Below, in pieces: positions 55,147-63,655 of a stretch of DNA of 64,000 nucleotides (position 1 is its first letter; every line of letters starts with the position of its first letter). The stretch comes from Pollutimonas sp. M17. Its GTDB lineage: Bacteria > Pseudomonadota > Gammaproteobacteria > Burkholderiales > Burkholderiaceae_B. Below the pieces are notes generated by a model. It saw only the letters and a program-made list of their open reading frames with translations. It was not told the DNA's origin and searched no databases. The stretch covers positions 1,054,001 through 1,118,000 of the forward strand of contig NZ_CP107548.1 of the NCBI RefSeq assembly GCF_025836975.1. Reading direction: 5' to 3'. The position numbers and the translations under genes are program-made.

Positions 55147-55908
55147 TCAAGGCCAGGGGCTGTTCCGGGGCTGGCCGAATAGTTTTTCGGCAATGAAGCC
55201 GGCGCTACGCTTGACCTCTTGCGCAAAGAAATCCAGCCGGTCTGCGCCGAAATGCTGGGCGGATCCGGAGACCCCGATGGCCGCCACCACATTGCCCATC
55301 CGGTCAAAAATGGGGGCGGCTACGCCATGCACGTCGGCTCGAAATTCGCCCCGGTTGATGGCGACCCTGGATTGGCGTATTTCTCTCATTTCATCCAGGA
55401 ATTGTTCTTCGCTTTTTTGAGGCGCAAAATTCTTGGCCATCGACGCTTTATAGAGCTCCTTCAGCTCCGAGTCGCCTTTGAAGGCCAGCATGGCTTTTCC
55501 CGTGGCCACCTGGAAAGCGGGCATCCTGCCTCCGATCTGGCTGTAGGCGCGAACGGGGTTGTCGCTGTCTATCTTGTGCAGGTACACGATTTCCATTTCT
55601 TCCAGGACGGATAAATGGACGCTTTCCCCGGTCTGCTCCATCAGGCTTTGCATCTCCGCTTCCGCCATGGACCGCAAGGTGGCGTGGCGCAGCATGGCCG
55701 ACCCCAGTTTCCAGAGCTTGATGGATGCAATGTATTTCGAGGATTCGCTTTGAAATGCATAGTTGGCCTGAATCAGGGTCTGAAGCAATCGATGTGTCTT
55801 GCTTTTGCCCAGTTCCAGGGCGGCGGCAATCTCGGTGAGCGACATGGGGCGATCGGCGTAAGCCAGGTAATCCATGACTCTCAAGCCGTCCCGCAGTGTG
55901 TTGTTCAT
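55147..55908 (-). CDS. IclR-family transcriptional regulator
   Basis: The 253-residue protein has an N-terminal winged helix (RDGLRVMDYLAYADRPMSLT, EIAAALELGKSKTHRLLQTL) and a C-terminal effector domain (ESVHLSVLEEMEIVYLHKID, GKAMLAF, INRGEFRADVHGVAAPIFDR). It is divergent from a Bug receptor gene and, by its position, probably controls the receptor-CoA transferase-hydratase operon. Confidence 0.92.
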   Translation of the reverse strand: MNNTLRDGLRVMDYLAYADRPMSLTEIAAALELGKSKTHRLLQTLIQANYAFQSESSKYIASIKLWKLGSAMLRHATLRSMAEAEMQSLMEQTGESVHLSVLEEMEIVYLHKIDSDNPVRAYSQIGGRMPAFQVATGKAMLAFKGDSELKELYKASMAKNFAPQKSEEQFLDEMREIRQSRVAINRGEFRADVHGVAAPIFDRMGNVVAAIGVSGSAQHFGADRLDFFAQEVKRSAGFIAEKLFGQPRNSPWP

Positions 55909-55928
55909 GATGCTATTTTCTTATTTCG

Positions 55929-55945
55929 ATTCTGTATTTTAGAAT
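55929..55945. promoter_or_regulatory. Possible IclR operator inverted repeat
   Basis: ATTCT and AGAAT flank GTATTTT in the divergent iclR-bug gap, with another AGAAT half site at 55971. The motif is short and AT-rich, so chance is possible. Confidence 0.35.
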
Positions 55946-56054
55946 TATTGTTATAAGTTACGGAATCCATAGAATGATGTCTCCAGTTCAATTTCTATCC
56001 GGATCACAGAAAAGCGGGCATTTCCCTGTCCGTTCATTATAAAGAGGAGACACC

Positions 56055-57077
56055 ATGATCATCACTACGCACAGGTCCCGCCGGGCAGGCCGCTCCCCAT
56101 TGGGGCGCGTCACACGGGGCGCCGTTTTCGCCGCGGCCATCGGATGCTTCGCCATGTCGGCGATGTCGACGGCCAGCGCGGAAACATACCCCGACAAGCC
56201 GATAAACCTCATCGTCTCGTATCCCGCCGGCGGCAGCGTCGACGTGTCGGCGCGGATCCTGCAGGATCCCTTGTCCAAGGCACTGGGACAGCCGGTGGTG
56301 GTGGAGAACAAGGGCGGCGCGGGCGGCACCATAGGCACGGCGATCGTTGCCAAGGCGAAGCCCGACGGCTATACCCTGCTGATCACCTTGTCCTCCCACA
56401 CCATCAATCCCGCCATCTACACCTCTTTGCCGTTTGATACCGAGAACGATTTCAGCCCGGTCTCGATGGTGGCCTCGGCACCGCAGATCCTGGTGGCCAA
56501 CCCGAAATTCCCTCCGTCGTCCCTGGCGGAACTGATCGAGTACAGCAAGAAGCATCCCGACGAGGTTCCCTATGGCTCGGCGGGCACCGGTTCGCCCAGC
56601 CATATCGCGGGCGAGCTCTTCAAGATGAAGACGGGCCTGAACCTTACGCATATTCCTTACCGGGGCGGCGGGCCGGCCACGATCGACGTATTGGGCGGCA
56701 CCATACCCTTGCTGTGGGTGTCTCTGCCCTCGGTTACGCAGCACATCAAAAGCGGCCGTTTGAAGGCGCTGGCCGTCTCGACCAAAGACCGCACGCCTGT
56801 TCTTCCCGATGTGCCGTCCGTCGCGGAAACCATCAGCGGTTTCAACGTCGATTCCTGGTACGCGATGTTTGCGCCGGCCAACACGCCTGCGCCGATTGTC
56901 AATAAAATACAGGCGGCCATTGCGGATGCGGCCAAAGACAAAAAAATACAAGAGGCGTTCCTGGCGCAGGGAGCGGTTGTGGTCGGCGGCACTCCCGCTG
57001 AGTTGGACCAGGTCGTGAAGACCGAGGTGCCCATGTGGAAGGCGCTTGCCAAGCAGGCGAACATCAAGATCAATTAA
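56055..57077 (+). CDS. Bug-family tripartite tricarboxylate transporter substrate-binding protein
   Basis: The 340-residue protein has a long Sec signal ending STASAE. The mature N-terminus YPDKPINLIVSYPAGGSVDV and VENKGGAGGTIGTAIVAKAK, IPYRGGGPATIDVLGG mark the family. AGAGGAGAC precedes the ATG. No TctAB genes follow; instead a CoA transferase and an enoyl-CoA hydratase-like gene, so the captured carboxylate is probably activated to a CoA ester. Confidence 0.93.
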   Translation: MIITTHRSRRAGRSPLGRVTRGAVFAAAIGCFAMSAMSTASAETYPDKPINLIVSYPAGGSVDVSARILQDPLSKALGQPVVVENKGGAGGTIGTAIVAKAKPDGYTLLITLSSHTINPAIYTSLPFDTENDFSPVSMVASAPQILVANPKFPPSSLAELIEYSKKHPDEVPYGSAGTGSPSHIAGELFKMKTGLNLTHIPYRGGGPATIDVLGGTIPLLWVSLPSVTQHIKSGRLKALAVSTKDRTPVLPDVPSVAETISGFNVDSWYAMFAPANTPAPIVNKIQAAIADAAKDKKIQEAFLAQGAVVVGGTPAELDQVVKTEVPMWKALAKQANIKIN

Positions 57078-57134
57078 CACTACCGGCCGGAAAAGGAAAA
57101 TCCGGCCATATAGCTGCATAAAGGTACAAACAGC

Positions 57135-58298
57135 ATGTCTAGCAAACCCCTGGCAGGAATAACGGTCCTGGAAGTATGTAATGTCGCGGCAGGCCCGTTT
57201 TGCGGAATGCTGCTGGCCGACATGGGAGCCGAAGTAATCAAGATTGAAAACCCGCAGGGCGGCGACACCCTGCGCAGCTGGCCCCCCCTGACCGAGGGCT
57301 ATAGCGAGAATTTCGCCTCCCTGAACCGGAATAAAAAGTCGGTCACCGCCAATCTGAAAGATCCGGATGACACCGCGTTTGTGCTACAGCTGGTCGGCAC
57401 GGCCGATGTGTTGATCGAGAACAATCGGCCCGGCGTCATGGACAGGTTGGGCTTGGGCTATGAGGCCCTCAAGAAAATCAACCCCCGGCTGGTCTACTGC
57501 TCGCTCTCCGCGTATGGCCAATCGGGTCCGCGATCCCAGGAAGGGGGCTTCGATCTCACCATGCAGGCGATGAGCGGGATCATGAGTGTGACGGGCACGC
57601 CCGACGGGCCCCCCGTCAAATGCGGGGTGCCGGTTTCCGACTTCGCCACCGGACTCTATGCCGCCTTCTCCGTGGTGAGCGCCTTGCGCCAGGCTGAAGC
57701 CGACGGCGCGGGGATGCACATCGATGTCTCCATGCTGGGCTCGTCTCTTGCCATCGCCGCGCTGCAAACGTCGGAATACTTCGGCAGCGGCAAGAATCCC
57801 CTGAAGCTGGGCTCGGCCCATCCCAGAAATGCCCCGTACCAGGTCTTCCGCTGCCGCGACGGCTATTTCGGGATGGCGGCGGGCAACAACGCTTTATGGA
57901 GCAACGTTTGCCACGCCATCGGGCGAACCGATCTACTGGGCGACAGCCGGTTTGGGTCGCCTAGCGACCGCGCCAGAAATCAGGGCGACCTTCTGACGAT
58001 ACTCGAAGATATTTTCGCGAGCGATGGCAGTGAGCATTGGCTGGAGGTCTTCAGGACGGCGGGCGTGCCTTGCGCGCCGATCAACAATTATTCCGAAATC
58101 CTCGCCGACCCTCAGGTGGAGCACATGGACTGGGTCCAAGAGCTCGAGCTGCCGAACGGACAAATGACGCGCAGCTTCATGTCGCCGATACGCCTGAATG
58201 GCCAGACCCAGGGAGCCCGGCTGAGGCCGCCGGCGCTGGGAGAGCACAATGCGGAGCTGAAAGCCGCTTTGGCCGCCCGGGAGCTGCAGGGTGAGTGA
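57135..58298 (+). CDS. Class III CoA transferase (CaiB/BaiF family)
   Basis: The 387-residue protein starts SSKPLAGITVLEVCNVAAGP and continues MLLADMGAEVIKIENPQGGD, SLNRNKKSVTANLKDP, and the catalytic-Asp region GFDLTMQAMSGIMSVTGTPD. CaiB/Frc enzymes move CoA between carboxylic acids. It overlaps the hydratase gene by 8 bp, indicating coupled translation. Confidence 0.92.
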   Translation: MSSKPLAGITVLEVCNVAAGPFCGMLLADMGAEVIKIENPQGGDTLRSWPPLTEGYSENFASLNRNKKSVTANLKDPDDTAFVLQLVGTADVLIENNRPGVMDRLGLGYEALKKINPRLVYCSLSAYGQSGPRSQEGGFDLTMQAMSGIMSVTGTPDGPPVKCGVPVSDFATGLYAAFSVVSALRQAEADGAGMHIDVSMLGSSLAIAALQTSEYFGSGKNPLKLGSAHPRNAPYQVFRCRDGYFGMAAGNNALWSNVCHAIGRTDLLGDSRFGSPSDRARNQGDLLTILEDIFASDGSEHWLEVFRTAGVPCAPINNYSEILADPQVEHMDWVQELELPNGQMTRSFMSPIRLNGQTQGARLRPPALGEHNAELKAALAARELQGE

Positions 58299-59007
58299 TA
58301 TTGAAATCGTCCAACACGACGCAACGGTGTTGCATATAAGGCTGGACCGGCCCGAAAAAAGAAATGCACTTTCATCGGAACTGGTCGAGGAATTGCACGG
58401 CGCGCTCGATGTGGCGCAGGAAAGCGCGGTGAAGCTCATTGTTCTGGAGGGCAATGGCAAGAATTTTTCAGCCGGCTTCGACTTCACGGGCATCGACGAT
58501 GAGCCATTGGCTCAGATTTGCTGGCGCTTCGTCCGCATCCAGCAATTATTGCAACGGCTGGGAACGTCGCGCGTGCTGACTGTCGCCCTGGCCCATGGCC
58601 GAAACTTCGGTGCAGGCGCGGACCTGTTCGCCGCATGCAACTGGCGGGTATGCGCGCCGGATGCGACATTCCGCATGCCGGGCCTGAAGTTCGGCCTGGT
58701 GCTGGGCAGTACGCGGCTTGCCGATCTGGTCGGGGCGCAAAACGCCGCCCAGGTTCTGGACGGCTCGGAAACGTTCGATGCGGCCCAGGCTTACGAGATG
58801 GGGTTCGCTACGCGGATTTCAGAAAAATCCGATTGGCCGGATGTGCTGAAGGCGGCATCGGAAGTATCGGAAAACCTGAGCCCCGTGGCGCGCGGCCTGT
58901 TGTACGAGGCGCTGTCGGAGCACGACTACGATAGGGATATGGCTTTGCTGATCCGTTCGCTGTCGGTGCCGGGGCTGAAGGAGCGGATACAGGGGTATCT
59001 GGCCTAG
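58291..59007 (+). CDS. Enoyl-CoA hydratase/isomerase family protein
   Basis: From GTG 58291 the protein has 238 residues. Crotonase marks are LRLDRPEKRNALSSELVEEL, GNGKNFSAGFDFTGID (oxyanion hole) and ALAHGRNFGAGADLFAACNW. In place of the usual second catalytic Glu the region reads FRMPGLKFGLVLGSTRLADL, so the exact reaction may differ from hydration. It acts on the CoA ester made by the neighbouring transferase. Confidence 0.88.
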   Translation: MSDIEIVQHDATVLHIRLDRPEKRNALSSELVEELHGALDVAQESAVKLIVLEGNGKNFSAGFDFTGIDDEPLAQICWRFVRIQQLLQRLGTSRVLTVALAHGRNFGAGADLFAACNWRVCAPDATFRMPGLKFGLVLGSTRLADLVGAQNAAQVLDGSETFDAAQAYEMGFATRISEKSDWPDVLKAASEVSENLSPVARGLLYEALSEHDYDRDMALLIRSLSVPGLKERIQGYLA

Positions 59008-59114
59008 CTGGTTTTCCTTGTTTGGTTTCGAGAAGATTTTGCTTCTTGCTTCCTGCTCGGTGGCTGCTTTGTCTTGGTGTGCGGGTTGTCTCGGGGTTGT
59101 CTGGTTCTTAAGCC

Positions 59115-59335
59115 GGCCCGTGTGCCTGGGCGCCAGCCAGGCTAGCGCATGCGGTCATGGCAAGCCATGACTCCCCGCTCGATTGCACGGAATCGAGGCG
59201 TCCGCGAACTCGCGGGTCGGACAGCCACCGGCTGTCCGAAAACGTCCCGCTCGAACAACGCGTCCTTGCATCCTCGATTCCGCACAATCGAGCGGCGCAT
59301 GCGAACCGCCTGTCCGTCGCCCAGGCACACGGACC
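59115..59335. repeat. Structured palindromic intergenic element, copy 2 (221 bp)
   Basis: Same orientation and architecture as the copy at 54761. The outer stem pairs 59115-59132 with 59318-59335 (one mismatch). The inner GCATGCGG blocks, the TCATGGC/GCCATGA hairpin, the stem TCGATTGCACGGAATCGAGG with its partner near 59269-59288, and the GGACAGCC/GGCTGTCC hairpin are all kept. Changes relative to copy 1 occur in matched pairs (C-G to T-A, C-G to G-C, C-G to A-T). It sits 108 bp after the hydratase gene. Confidence 0.85.
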
Positions 59336-59589
59336 TGATGATGAGTATTAGTCAACCGCAGATCTCGAGATCTGGCTTTTAGTGGTGATGGTTGGCGATA
59401 ACTGTGCCTTCCTCCATGTGGGCGCACGATATGTGAAGTCCCGCGAGCATGTGCTGGGGCTGGAGTCATGATGCATAGGCCAACAGTCAAGTAGCCAAGC
59501 ACCCTTGGTAGTCAACGGTTCAATGTACGCAAGTGGATGGTCCCTGCCGCACAATTCGGAAGCCCGATATCCCGATTGACTACGATGCA

Positions 59590-59806
59590 GCCGCAGGTGG
59601 GCGGGTGTGGCGCGGGCAAGGCCTTCGGCAAGCGCCGCATGCTGACGAAGGGAAGCCGGGGGTGGTCGGCGGCCGCTGTCTGACCGGAGCGTAGCGGAGG
59701 GAGTTCGGCCGCCGCCCGGCTGGACGAGGCAGATGCGGGAAGTCGTGTCGCGTAGCGGCACGACCGCTGGACGGGCCGGACCGCGCCACACCCGCCCACC
59801 TGCGGC
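59590..59806. repeat. Second large palindromic element with perfect 25-bp arms
   Basis: 59591-59615 and 59781-59805 are perfect reverse complements (25 bp, extended by one more G-C pair at 59590/59806). The 165-bp interior holds further self-complementary blocks: GTCGTG...CACGAC around 59737-59765, and GCCGGG / CCCGGC with CGGCGGCCG / CGGCCGCCG. The sequence differs from the 222-bp element and only one copy is in the window. No recognisable gene lies in 59336-60016; 59336-59589 shows nothing else. Confidence 0.75.
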
Positions 59807-59858
59807 GTCTCGACAGCACAGATTCCAACGGTCCAAAATCCCGCGTCTCGACAGCACA
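59805..59858. repeat. Short direct repeat, two copies
   Basis: GCGTCTCGACAGCACA occurs at 59805-59820 and again at 59843-59858, 38 bp apart, beginning at the right arm of the palindromic element. A weaker third match, CCGACAGCACGA, lies at 59922-59933. Function unknown. Confidence 0.6.
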
Positions 59859-60016
59859 ATATCCCTCGGAACGCAGTATCCAGACAAGCGCAGAGCCCGG
59901 CCGCCGAAAGCGCAACCTATTCCGACAGCACGAAAAAACAGCGCGACAGAAGCAAAACGCCTCTGCGCGCCGCCGCGAGACAGGCAGGTGGAGCGCAGCT
60001 CCACCCACTCATCCCT

Positions 60017-60793
60017 TTACTTGATTTTGGCGTCCTTGATCAGCTTCTGCTGGAACTCGGCCAGCTGCTGCTGCCGCATCATCTCTTCGATCTGCGGCTT
60101 CACTTCGGCCAGTTCCGGGAACTTCACATCGCGCGTATCTTCAACCTGGATGATGTGCCAGCCGAATTGCGTCTGCACCGGCTTGTCCGTCATTTCGCCT
60201 TTCTTCAGCTTCTGCACCGCTTCCGCGAACTCCGGCACATAATTGGTGGCCGGACCCCAGCCCAGTTCGCCGCCGTTCTTGCCGCTGCCCGGATCCAGGG
60301 AATCCTTCTTGGCGGCCGCTTCGAACGTGACCTTCTTGGCCTTGATCGATGCCGTCAGGTCTTCAGCCGCCTTCTGGTCCTTCACCAGGATATGGCGCAG
60401 CTTGTATTCCTGCTTGCCGGCCTGCTCCTTCTTGATCTCGTCGTACTCGGCCTGTATCTTCGCGTCGGTGACGGGATTCTTCTTCAGGTGGTCGGCCATC
60501 AGCGCGCGCACCAGGATGCCCTGGCGTGCGAGTTCGATTTCCTGCTTGACGTCGGCCTGCTTGTCGATGCCCGCTTTTTCCGCGGCTTGCACCGCAACCA
60601 GCCGGTTGACCATTTCCTGCTTGACCTGGGTGCGCAGCTCGGGCGTGTCCTGTGCGCCTTGCTTGATCAGCAGGGCCACGAACTGATCCAGTTTTTCCTG
60701 GGAAATGGCCTGGCCGTTCACGGTGGCGACAGTCTGCGCGTAGACCGGCAGGGCAATTGCGCAGGCGGCGGCGAATACAGCGATTCGTTTCAT
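60017..60793 (-). CDS. Periplasmic parvulin-type peptidyl-prolyl isomerase
   Basis: The 258-residue protein has a signal peptide (RIAVFAAACAIALPVYAQ), an N-terminal SurA-like chaperone helix region (QEKLDQFVALLIKQGAQ) and a parvulin domain at ~130-225 (YKLRHILVKDQKAAEDLTAS, GGELGWGPATNYVPEFAEAV, VQTQFGWHIIQVEDTRD). It helps fold exported and outer-membrane proteins. It is the last gene of msrB-yciB-bolA-ppi, 9 bp after bolA. Confidence 0.93.
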   Translation of the reverse strand: MKRIAVFAAACAIALPVYAQTVATVNGQAISQEKLDQFVALLIKQGAQDTPELRTQVKQEMVNRLVAVQAAEKAGIDKQADVKQEIELARQGILVRALMADHLKKNPVTDAKIQAEYDEIKKEQAGKQEYKLRHILVKDQKAAEDLTASIKAKKVTFEAAAKKDSLDPGSGKNGGELGWGPATNYVPEFAEAVQKLKKGEMTDKPVQTQFGWHIIQVEDTRDVKFPELAEVKPQIEEMMRQQQLAEFQQKLIKDAKIK

Positions 60794-60802
60794 GTAATTC
60801 CT

Positions 60803-61066
60803 TTAAGAGTTGATTTTGGCAACGATGGCCAAGGCATGAATGGGGTAAGGCATCAGGTCGTGGACGCGATCATACACAAGCCTATGGCGCGCCAGGGTGG
60901 ACAGCCCTTCGAATTGTTCAGTCCAGATATGCAGGCGGAAGTGGCTGGCGCCGCCCTTGCTGCCGGCGTGCCCAGCATGCAGATGCGATTCGTCGATGAT
61001 TTCAAGGTAGGTTGGGGCCAGCGGTGCCAGGCGCTCTTCCAGCAGTTTCATTCGATCTGTAGACAT
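60803..61066 (-). CDS. BolA-family protein
   Basis: This 87-residue protein from ATG 61066 is overlooked if the longer open frame to 61423 is taken. It shows the BolA fold: LEIIDESHLHAGHAGSKGGA (iron-sulphur ligand His region), SHFRLHIWTEQFEGLSTLAR and HRLVYDRVHDLMPYPIHALA. BolA proteins partner monothiol glutaredoxins in Fe-S handling. The ATG overlaps the yciB stop by 1 bp. Confidence 0.92.
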   Translation of the reverse strand: MSTDRMKLLEERLAPLAPTYLEIIDESHLHAGHAGSKGGASHFRLHIWTEQFEGLSTLARHRLVYDRVHDLMPYPIHALAIVAKINS

Positions 61067-61650
61067 CAGGATCGATCCTTTGGTTCCCCGGCTCCTGTGG
61101 CGGCCTGGGGCTGTTCTTCCTTCATGTGCCTGCCCAGCCATATCGACTGTCCGATCACGAACAGCAGCAGCAGGGCCATGAGGCCGAATACCTTGAAATT
61201 GACCCATTGCGACTCGGTGAACGCGCCCGAGAACGCCACATACAGGTTCAGCGCGCCCGACAGCGCGAAAAAGGCCGCCCAGCTGTAGTTGAGCTTGTCC
61301 CAGATGGCGGCGGGCATGTCCACCTTGGCGCCCATGAGCTTTTGCATCAGGTTGCGGCCGAAAAACAGCTTGCCGCCCACCAGTATCGCGGCGAACAGCC
61401 AGTACAGCACTGTGGGCTTCCATTTGATGAAAGCGTCGTTATGGAAAAACAGGGTGGCGCCGCCGAAGACGACGATCACGGTCAGGTTGATCCAGTGCGT
61501 GGCCTCGATGGCCTTGCCCGTGGCCTTGAGCCAGATGAACTGGCCCACGCCCGCGGCGATGGCCACGGCCGTTGCGGTGAAAATGTCGGAAAACCTGAAG
61601 GCCAGGAAAAACAGAATCAGGGGAAACAGGTCGAACAGGAATTTCTTCAT
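61066..61650 (-). CDS. yciB: Septation protein A homolog (YciB inner-membrane protein)
   Basis: The 194-residue membrane protein has about five spans. Family marks are KFLFDLFPLILFFLAFRFSD at the N-terminus, WINLTVIVVFGGATLFFHND, FIKWKPTVLYWLFAAILVGG and LNLYVAFSGAFTESQWVNFK. The family is linked to cell-envelope and division functions. It lies directly against msrB (stop codon adjacent to the ATG). Confidence 0.95.
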   Translation of the reverse strand: MKKFLFDLFPLILFFLAFRFSDIFTATAVAIAAGVGQFIWLKATGKAIEATHWINLTVIVVFGGATLFFHNDAFIKWKPTVLYWLFAAILVGGKLFFGRNLMQKLMGAKVDMPAAIWDKLNYSWAAFFALSGALNLYVAFSGAFTESQWVNFKVFGLMALLLLFVIGQSIWLGRHMKEEQPQAATGAGEPKDRS

Positions 61651-62043
61651 TTAGGCGGGCTCGAACTTCAGCGAAACGGAGTTGATGCAATAGCGCAGGC
61701 CGGTGGGAGGAGGGCCGTCGGGGAATACATGGCCCAGATGCGAGTCGCAGATATTGCACAGCACCTCGGTGCGCACCATGCCCAGCGAGGTGTCGGTCTC
61801 CTCGCGGACATTGGCAGGGTCGAGCGGCTCGAAATAGCTGGGCCAGCCGCAGCCGGCGTCGAACTTGGTGTCGGAGGCGAACAGCGGCGTGCCGCAGCCG
61901 ACGCAGCGATAAATGCCGTGCTCCCGGGTGTCCCAGTAGCGGCCGGTGAACGGACGTTCGGTGCCTTTCCGGCGCGCAACGGCGTACTCCTCGGGCGTCA
62001 GTTCCGCACGCCATTGGGCGTCGGTCTTTTCAATTTTGTCCAT
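61651..62043 (-). CDS. msrB: Peptide-methionine (R)-S-oxide reductase
   Basis: The 130-residue protein has structural zinc Cys pairs CVGC (47, 50) and CNIC (96, 99), the catalytic Cys in [13 protein letters not shown] (C119) and a possible resolving Cys in [10 protein letters not shown] (C65). It reduces methionine-R-sulphoxide in proteins using thioredoxin. Cytoplasmic (no signal). First gene of the leftward operon. Confidence 0.96.
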   Translation of the reverse strand: MDKIEKTDAQWRAELTPEEYAVARRKGTERPFTGRYWDTREHGIYRCVGCGTPLFASDTKFDAGCGWPSYFEPLDPANVREETDTSLGMVRTEVLCNICDSHLGHVFPDGPPPTGLRYCINSVSLKFEPA

Positions 62044-62367
62044 ATCTGTACCTATAGAAAAACAGGCGGGCTTTACCTGCCATGTTAATCGACTTTGCGC
62101 GGGGCAAGTGGTTCCCCTGGTCTTTTGAAATCTATTTTTTGACCTGTCTATGCAGGGAATCCCCTAAAAGACTTTGTATCCGTTTTTGTCGATAATTTCC
62201 AATCACCCGTCATAATCGCTAGAACCTTAAACTATCGCAGCCAAAAACGACTGTTTTTTGCCGGTCAAAAGTGATACGTTTATTTGGATAACGGGCTGGT
62301 TTTTGTATAACGTTAGATTCGCCACTTCCCGGGACGGCGAATGTCATGTCTACCATGGAGACAAGCA
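62044..62367. other. Divergent intergenic region between msrB and the LivJ-type gene
   Basis: 324 bp with no gene. It carries promoters for both directions by position. A weak sigma-70-like pair TTGTCG (62186) and CATAAT (62211) is 19 bp apart. T-rich hairpin-poor sequence follows; no repeat or RNA gene was seen. Confidence 0.45.
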
Positions 62368-63537
62368 ATGAATATTAATCAGTCAATTCGACTTTCGGTG
62401 CTGGCCGGCGCGATCGCCCTGTCCATGCCCTTGATGGCTTCGGCCCAGATCAAGGTCGGCATCACGGTCGCCAGCACCGGGCCTGCCGCTTCGCTGGGCA
62501 TTCCCGAGCGCAATACCGTTGCCTTGCTGCCCACCGAGGTTGCCGGTCAGAAAATCGAATACATCGTTCTGGACGACGGCACCGACACCACGGTTGCCGT
62601 CAAGAACATGCGCAAGCTGATTACCGACGACAATGTCGACGTTGTGGTCGGAACCTCGGTGACTCCCGGTTCGCTGGCCATGGTCGACGTGGCGGGCGAA
62701 ACCAAGACGCCCATGATCAGCGTAGCCGCCAACGCCAAGATCGTCGAGCCCGTCGAAGGCGCCCGCCAATGGGTCTTCAAGACGCCCCAGAACGACCAGT
62801 TGATGGCCGGCGCGCTGGCCGACGCCATGGAGAAGCAGGGCGTCAAGACCCTGGGCTTCATCGGCTACACCGATGCTTACGGCGAAGGCTGGCTCAACGT
62901 GATGACCGAGGCCGCCAAAGCCAAAGGCATCAAGATGGTCGCGGTCGAGCGCTATGGCCGCACCGATACCAGCGTAACGGGCCAGACCCTGAAGCTGGTG
63001 GCCGCCAAGCCCGACGGCATCCTGGTGGCCGGTTCCGGCACGCCGGTGGCCCTGCCTCAACGCGAACTCAAAAGCCGCGGCTACAAGGGCATCATGTACC
63101 AGACCCACGGCGCCGCCAACAACGACGTATTGCGCGTCTGCGGCAAAGACTGCAACGACATGATCCTGCCTGCCGGTCCGCTGCTGGTGGCCGACCAGTT
63201 GCCCGACAGCAACCCGGTCAAGAAAAGCGCACTCGAGTACAAAACCAAGTACGAAGCCAAGTACGGCGAAGGCACCATCAATACGTTCGGCGGCCATATG
63301 TGGGATGCCGGCCTGCTGATTTCCACGGCCATTCCCCATGCCCTGAAAACGGGCGCCAAGCCGGGCACAGCCGAGTTCCGCAAGGCCATGCGCGACGCCA
63401 TCGAGCAGATCAAGGACCTGCCGGCTTCGCAAGGGGTGTTTTCCATGTCCGCCACGGATCACGCAGGCTTCGACAAGCGCGCACGCGTCATCGTCAAGGT
63501 GGTCGACGGCAAATGGACGTACCAGCCTGACCTGTAA
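62368..63537 (+). CDS. Branched-chain amino acid ABC transporter substrate-binding protein (LivJ-like)
   Basis: From ATG 62368 (GGAGACAAG upstream) the protein has 389 residues with a signal peptide ending LMASAQ. Mature marks are IKVGITVASTGPAASLGIPE, NTVALLPTEVAGQKIEYIVL, FIGYTDAYGEGWLNVM and FGGHMWDAGLLISTAIPHAL. Ligand unknown. It is followed by hairpins and then the LivH-type permease, with further subunits expected outside the window. Confidence 0.93.
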   Translation: MNINQSIRLSVLAGAIALSMPLMASAQIKVGITVASTGPAASLGIPERNTVALLPTEVAGQKIEYIVLDDGTDTTVAVKNMRKLITDDNVDVVVGTSVTPGSLAMVDVAGETKTPMISVAANAKIVEPVEGARQWVFKTPQNDQLMAGALADAMEKQGVKTLGFIGYTDAYGEGWLNVMTEAAKAKGIKMVAVERYGRTDTSVTGQTLKLVAAKPDGILVAGSGTPVALPQRELKSRGYKGIMYQTHGAANNDVLRVCGKDCNDMILPAGPLLVADQLPDSNPVKKSALEYKTKYEAKYGEGTINTFGGHMWDAGLLISTAIPHALKTGAKPGTAEFRKAMRDAIEQIKDLPASQGVFSMSATDHAGFDKRARVIVKVVDGKWTYQPDL

Positions 63538-63547
63538 CACCGGAGCC

Positions 63548-63635
63548 GCATGCCGGCGCCACGCTTTCACGGCGCGGCCCGGGCATGCGCTTCACATCGA
63601 TTCGTTGTAGGGGCGCAAGGCGTTTCTTGCGCCCC
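63548..63635 (+). promoter_or_regulatory. Two hairpins between receptor and permease genes
   Basis: Outer arms GCATGCC (63548) and GGCATGC (63581) enclose GCGCC/GGCGC. A second, perfect 10-bp hairpin, GGGGCGCAAG / CTTGCGCCCC (63610-63635), is followed by GACTTCTTGGTTTTCC. The weak U-rich tail suggests partial termination or mRNA stabilisation that leaves the receptor more abundant than the membrane subunits. Confidence 0.5.
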
Positions 63636-63655
63636 GACTTCTTGGTTTTCCGGAA

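Noticed and set aside
59348-60008. Minus-strand frames of 115-218 codons across the second palindromic element
   Set aside because: They run through the inverted repeat and direct repeats; Arg/Gly-rich translations without domains.
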